From assembly GCA_035543055.1 (NCBI GenBank), contig DATKKJ010000036.1, forward strand, positions 1 to 47,543: a stretch of DNA of 47,543 bases, read 5' to 3'. Below, piece by piece: positions 44,718 through 47,543 of this stretch (position 1 is its first letter; the number at the start of each line of letters is the position of its first letter). A program made the translations under genes and the position numbers. The DNA comes from Terriglobales bacterium (GTDB lineage: Bacteria > Acidobacteriota > Terriglobia > Terriglobales > Acidobacteriaceae). The notes under the pieces were generated by a model. The model worked only from the letters and a program-made list of their open reading frames with translations, did not search any database and was not told where the DNA came from.

Positions 44718-45269
44718 ATGCGAATCACCATCACTCCAACCCGCGCCATTGAGCTCGTCCAGGGCGACATCACCCGCGAGAGTGTGGACGCCATCGTGAA
44801 CGCCGCCAATCCCGACCTGCTTCCCGGGGGCGGGGTTTGCGGCGCCATCCATCGGGCCGGCGGACCGGAGATCGCCGAGGAATGCCGCCGCATTCGCCAG
44901 GAGAAGGGCCCGGTACGGACCGGCAGCGCAGTCGCCACCATGGGCGGAAAGTTGTCCCGGCACGTGATCCATGCCGTCGGGCCGGTGTGGCAAGGCGGAC
45001 GGCAGGGCGAGCCCGAAGCCCTGGCCGGCTGCTATCGCCAGTCTCTCCGCATCGCCGACGGCCTCAAGCTCCAGAGCATTGCCTTTCCCGCCATCTCCAC
45101 CGGCATCTTCGGCTATCCGGTGGCGGAGGCGGCGGAGATCGCGCTGAAGGCGGTCGCCGACTCGCTTCCTGCTCTCCAATACGTCGAACGAGTGCGCTTC
45201 GTCCTCTTCGACCAGTCCACATTCGATGCCTTCATTGCCGCGGCCCGGCGTGTTCCGGCCGCTTCCTAG
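44718..45269 (+). CDS. macro-domain protein (ADP-ribose/O-acetyl-ADP-ribose hydrolase type)
   Basis: The 183-residue product is a single macro domain. It has the start ITITPTRAIELVQGDITRESVDAIVNAANPDLLPGGGVCGAI, where NAANPDLLPGGGV is the ADP-ribose-binding loop of YmdB/MacroD-type hydrolases. HVIHAVGPVW and IAFPAISTGIFGYP (the second loop) are also present. Members remove ADP-ribose from proteins or deacetylate O-acetyl-ADP-ribose. It sits between pgk and tpiA in a glycolytic operon, an unusual place, and overlaps neither. The ATG at 44718 begins the homology; upstream frames are repeat sequence. Confidence 0.88.
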   Translation: MRITITPTRAIELVQGDITRESVDAIVNAANPDLLPGGGVCGAIHRAGGPEIAEECRRIRQEKGPVRTGSAVATMGGKLSRHVIHAVGPVWQGGRQGEPEALAGCYRQSLRIADGLKLQSIAFPAISTGIFGYPVAEAAEIALKAVADSLPALQYVERVRFVLFDQSTFDAFIAAARRVPAAS

Positions 45270-45277
45270 GATCGCGA

Positions 45278-46030
<753 letters not shown>

Positions 46031-46079
46031 ATAGGGCCTCTGCTATAATGAAACTCGCCCTTCGTGTCCGTCTGCGCGT

Positions 46080-46164
46080 GCGGAAGTGGTGGAATTGGCA
46101 GACACACCATCTTGAGGGGGTGGCGCCGAGAGGCATGCGGGTTCAAGTCCCGCCTTCCGCACCA
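46080..46164 (+). tRNA. tRNA-Leu (anticodon GAG)
   Basis: The acceptor stem GCGGAAG (46080-46086) pairs with CTTCCGC (46154-46160), with the CCA end encoded (ACCA to 46164). The anticodon arm CCATC-TTGAGGG-GGTGG places GAG at 46114-46116, and the T arm contains GGTTCAAGTCC. The long variable arm of class II tRNAs is present. Located 49 nt after tpiA and just before secG. Confidence 0.95.
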
Positions 46165-46235
46165 TCCGACCCCCGAAAACGGGCGAAGCTTAAGAGAAAG
46201 GTCAAGGCGCGTTTGCGCCCCGGGTTGTTTACAGC

Positions 46236-46607
46236 ATGGTCGTCCTGCTCACCATCCTTCACGTCATCGTCTGCTTCTTCCTGATCATCGTGGTGCTGCT
46301 GCAAAGCGGCAAGAGCGCCGACATCGCGGCCGCCTTCGGCGGCATGGGTAGCCAGACCGCCTTCGGTCCTCGTGGCGCCGCCACCGTCCTGACCAAGGCC
46401 ACCACCTGGGCCGCGATCATCTTCATGATCACCTCGCTGAGCCTGGCCATCATCGCCTCGAAGAAGCGCGCCGGCTCCATCCTCGGCGGCACCAAACCCG
46501 CGCAGACCCAGGGTCAGACCCAGCCCTCGGCGCCTCCGGCCCAGAACCCGGTGCAGGGCCAGCCGCAGCAGAACCGGCCCGTCGCCCCGCAACCCGCTTC
46601 GAAGTAG
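46236..46607 (+). CDS. secG: preprotein translocase subunit SecG
   Basis: Small SecYEG component, 123 residues, with two membrane segments (about 1-24 and 55-77) and the family motif [34 protein letters not shown] between them. The C-terminal 40 residues are Gln/Pro-rich and probably disordered, a longer tail than in E. coli. ATG at 46236. It follows tRNA-Leu by about 70 nt. No strong ribosome-binding site is visible; a simple AGG lies further upstream. Confidence 0.9.
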   Translation: MVVLLTILHVIVCFFLIIVVLLQSGKSADIAAAFGGMGSQTAFGPRGAATVLTKATTWAAIIFMITSLSLAIIASKKRAGSILGGTKPAQTQGQTQPSAPPAQNPVQGQPQQNRPVAPQPASK

Positions 46608-46637
46608 TCCCCAGTCACCGGTCGCCAGTTTTCAGAA

Positions 46638-46662
46638 AGCTTCGCCAGCGTGCGAGGCTTTT
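46638..46662 (+). terminator. probable terminator of secG
   Basis: AGCTTCGC (46638-46645) pairs with GCGAGGCT (46652-46659) with one G-U pair, followed by only four T residues. Confidence 0.5.
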
Positions 46663-46701
46663 CGTTATGCTGGACTGGCGACTGGCTACTGGCCACTGAC
46701 C

Positions 46702-47343
46702 ATGCTTATGATCCACGAGATCCTGGCCGTCGGGCCGCTGCAGTGCAACTGCTCCATCATCGGGGACGAGGCCTCCAGGGAGGCCATCGTCCTGGATCCC
46801 GGCGACGATGTCGAAGACGTGATGGAACTGGTGCGCCGCCATCAGCTCTCGGTCAAGCAGATCGTCATCACCCACGCCCACATCGACCATGTGGGTGGCG
46901 CCATGAAGCTCAAGCGCCTGACCGGCGCTCCCATCCTCATCAACCAGAACGACTACGCCCTGCTGAAGATGCTGGACGCGCAGGCAGGCTGGGTAGGCAT
47001 GAGGCCTCCCGGACAGGTGAAGATCGACCAATCCCTCGGCGAAGGCGACAAGGTGCGCGCCGGCGGGCTCACGGGCTCCGTGCTGTACACCCCGGGCCAC
47101 ACTGAAGGCAGCATCTGCCTCTATTTCCCGGCCGACAAGATGCTCTTCGCCGGCGACACGCTCTTCGCCGGCAGCATCGGGCGCACCGACCTGCCCGGCG
47201 GCTCCTACGACAAGATCATGGCCTCGCTGCATGGCCCGGTGCTCTCCCTGCCCGACGACACCATCGTCGTCCCCGGCCATGGCCCGCTCACCACCATCGG
47301 CGACGAGCGCGAGACCAATCCTTTTCTCCTGCGCCGCTCCTGA
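46702..47343 (+). CDS. metallo-beta-lactamase-fold hydrolase (glyoxalase II-like)
   Basis: The 213-residue MBL-fold protein has the metal motif THAHIDHVGG (57-66), a second ligand His in YTPGHTEGSIC, the bridging Asp in FAGDTLFAGSIGRTDLPGG, and the last His in VVPGHGPLTTIGDE. The N-terminal LQCNCSIIGDE and IVLDPGDD are typical of small glyoxalase II-like hydrolases. Activity on a thioester is likely, but the substrate is unknown; glyoxalase II proper also has a C-terminal helical domain that is absent here. ATG at 46702; a second ATG at 46708 is possible. Confidence 0.9.
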   Translation: MLMIHEILAVGPLQCNCSIIGDEASREAIVLDPGDDVEDVMELVRRHQLSVKQIVITHAHIDHVGGAMKLKRLTGAPILINQNDYALLKMLDAQAGWVGMRPPGQVKIDQSLGEGDKVRAGGLTGSVLYTPGHTEGSICLYFPADKMLFAGDTLFAGSIGRTDLPGGSYDKIMASLHGPVLSLPDDTIVVPGHGPLTTIGDERETNPFLLRRS

Positions 47344-47345
47344 GC

Positions 47346-47376
47346 AAATAAAGAATCCCCGGCGGAAACCGGGGAT
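47346..47376 (-). terminator. terminator between convergent genes
   Basis: ATCCCCGG-CGGAAA-CCGGGGAT (47355-47376) is a perfect 8-bp hairpin. On the minus strand it is followed by TTCTTTATTTG, so it best serves the minus-strand gene ending at 47401. Confidence 0.7.
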
Positions 47377-47400
47377 CGATGTTGACCCTGCGTGCGGCGC

Positions 47401-47543
47401 TTACATCCCGCCGCTGTTGTACATCTCGACGATCTTCGGCGAAACGTACTTCTCCGGGACTCTGAACTTGGGCGACTTCTTGGCGGCACGGAAGGCGGCC
47501 ATCGCCGCTTCCTGCAGTTTCGGGTCGCTGGCCCCGGCCAGGT
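47401..47543 (-). CDS. 3' end of an unknown protein (partial)
   Basis: A reading frame on the minus strand runs off the window end and stops with TAA at 47403-47401. The 46 visible residues (basic, Ala/Lys-rich, ending VEMYNSGGM) are not recognised. The frame is favoured over other frames because it ends just before a terminator with the right orientation. Confidence 0.55.
   Translation of the reverse strand, partial: LAGASDPKLQEAAMAAFRAAKKSPKFRVPEKYVSPKIVEMYNSGGM

Overview
The window is high-GC, gene-dense bacterial chromosome. Gene content (a split cofG/cofH F420 pathway, coxMSL-type hydroxylase genes, DinB, CsgG and gap-pgk-tpiA-secG) and dispersed palindromes built on GGCTAAAGCC suggest an aerobic soil acidobacterium (Acidobacteriota, Terriglobia-like). 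That placement is inference; no rRNA or other marker gene settles it.

Layout. 0.2-7.3 kb: ftsK, an acyltransferase/acyl-ACP synthetase fusion (convergent with ftsK), a phosphofructokinase with pyrophosphate-type active-site residues, and a CsgG-like lipoprotein-family gene. 7.35-9.22 kb: an AT-richer patch with two unknown genes, bracketed by inverted copies of a C-rich repeat. 9.2-15 kb: MFS exporter, dinB, then a plus-strand run of tryptophan-dioxygenase-like, fumarylacetoacetase-family and homocitrate-synthase-like genes. 15-16 kb: a membrane protein with a Cys-rich tail.

16.1-33.2 kb is the most unusual part. Two long operons diverge from about 27.2-27.37 kb. Leftward: FAD, [2Fe-2S], CoxG-like and molybdopterin subunits of a xanthine-dehydrogenase-family hydroxylase, two ketopantoate-reductase paralogues, two M24 (creatinase/prolidase-fold) proteins, an M20 amidohydrolase and a luciferase-like (LLM) F420-type oxidoreductase. 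Rightward: a complete coenzyme F420 assembly operon (cofG, cofD, cofC, cofE, cofH), then an F420:NADP reductase-like gene and a PPOX-type F420/flavin enzyme. The layout suggests a catabolic route for an unknown, probably amide- or lactam-containing compound, with the F420 supply encoded next to an F420 user.

33.2-39.5 kb: a compact histidine operon in the order hisI-G-D-C-B-H-F-A. It is preceded by a short unlisted leader gene with seven His codons in eight positions and by a terminator with competing stems, the form of a classical transcription attenuator. 39.7-42.2 kb: thiolase, a small secreted NTF2-fold protein and a P-loop kinase-like protein. 42.3-47.5 kb: gapA, pgk, a macro-domain gene, tpiA, tRNA-Leu(GAG), secG, a metallo-beta-lactamase-fold hydrolase and the 3' end of an unknown minus-strand gene.

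Together the window covers lower glycolysis, histidine synthesis and cell division as core functions, with the F420/Mo-hydroxylase block as the main accessory metabolic system.
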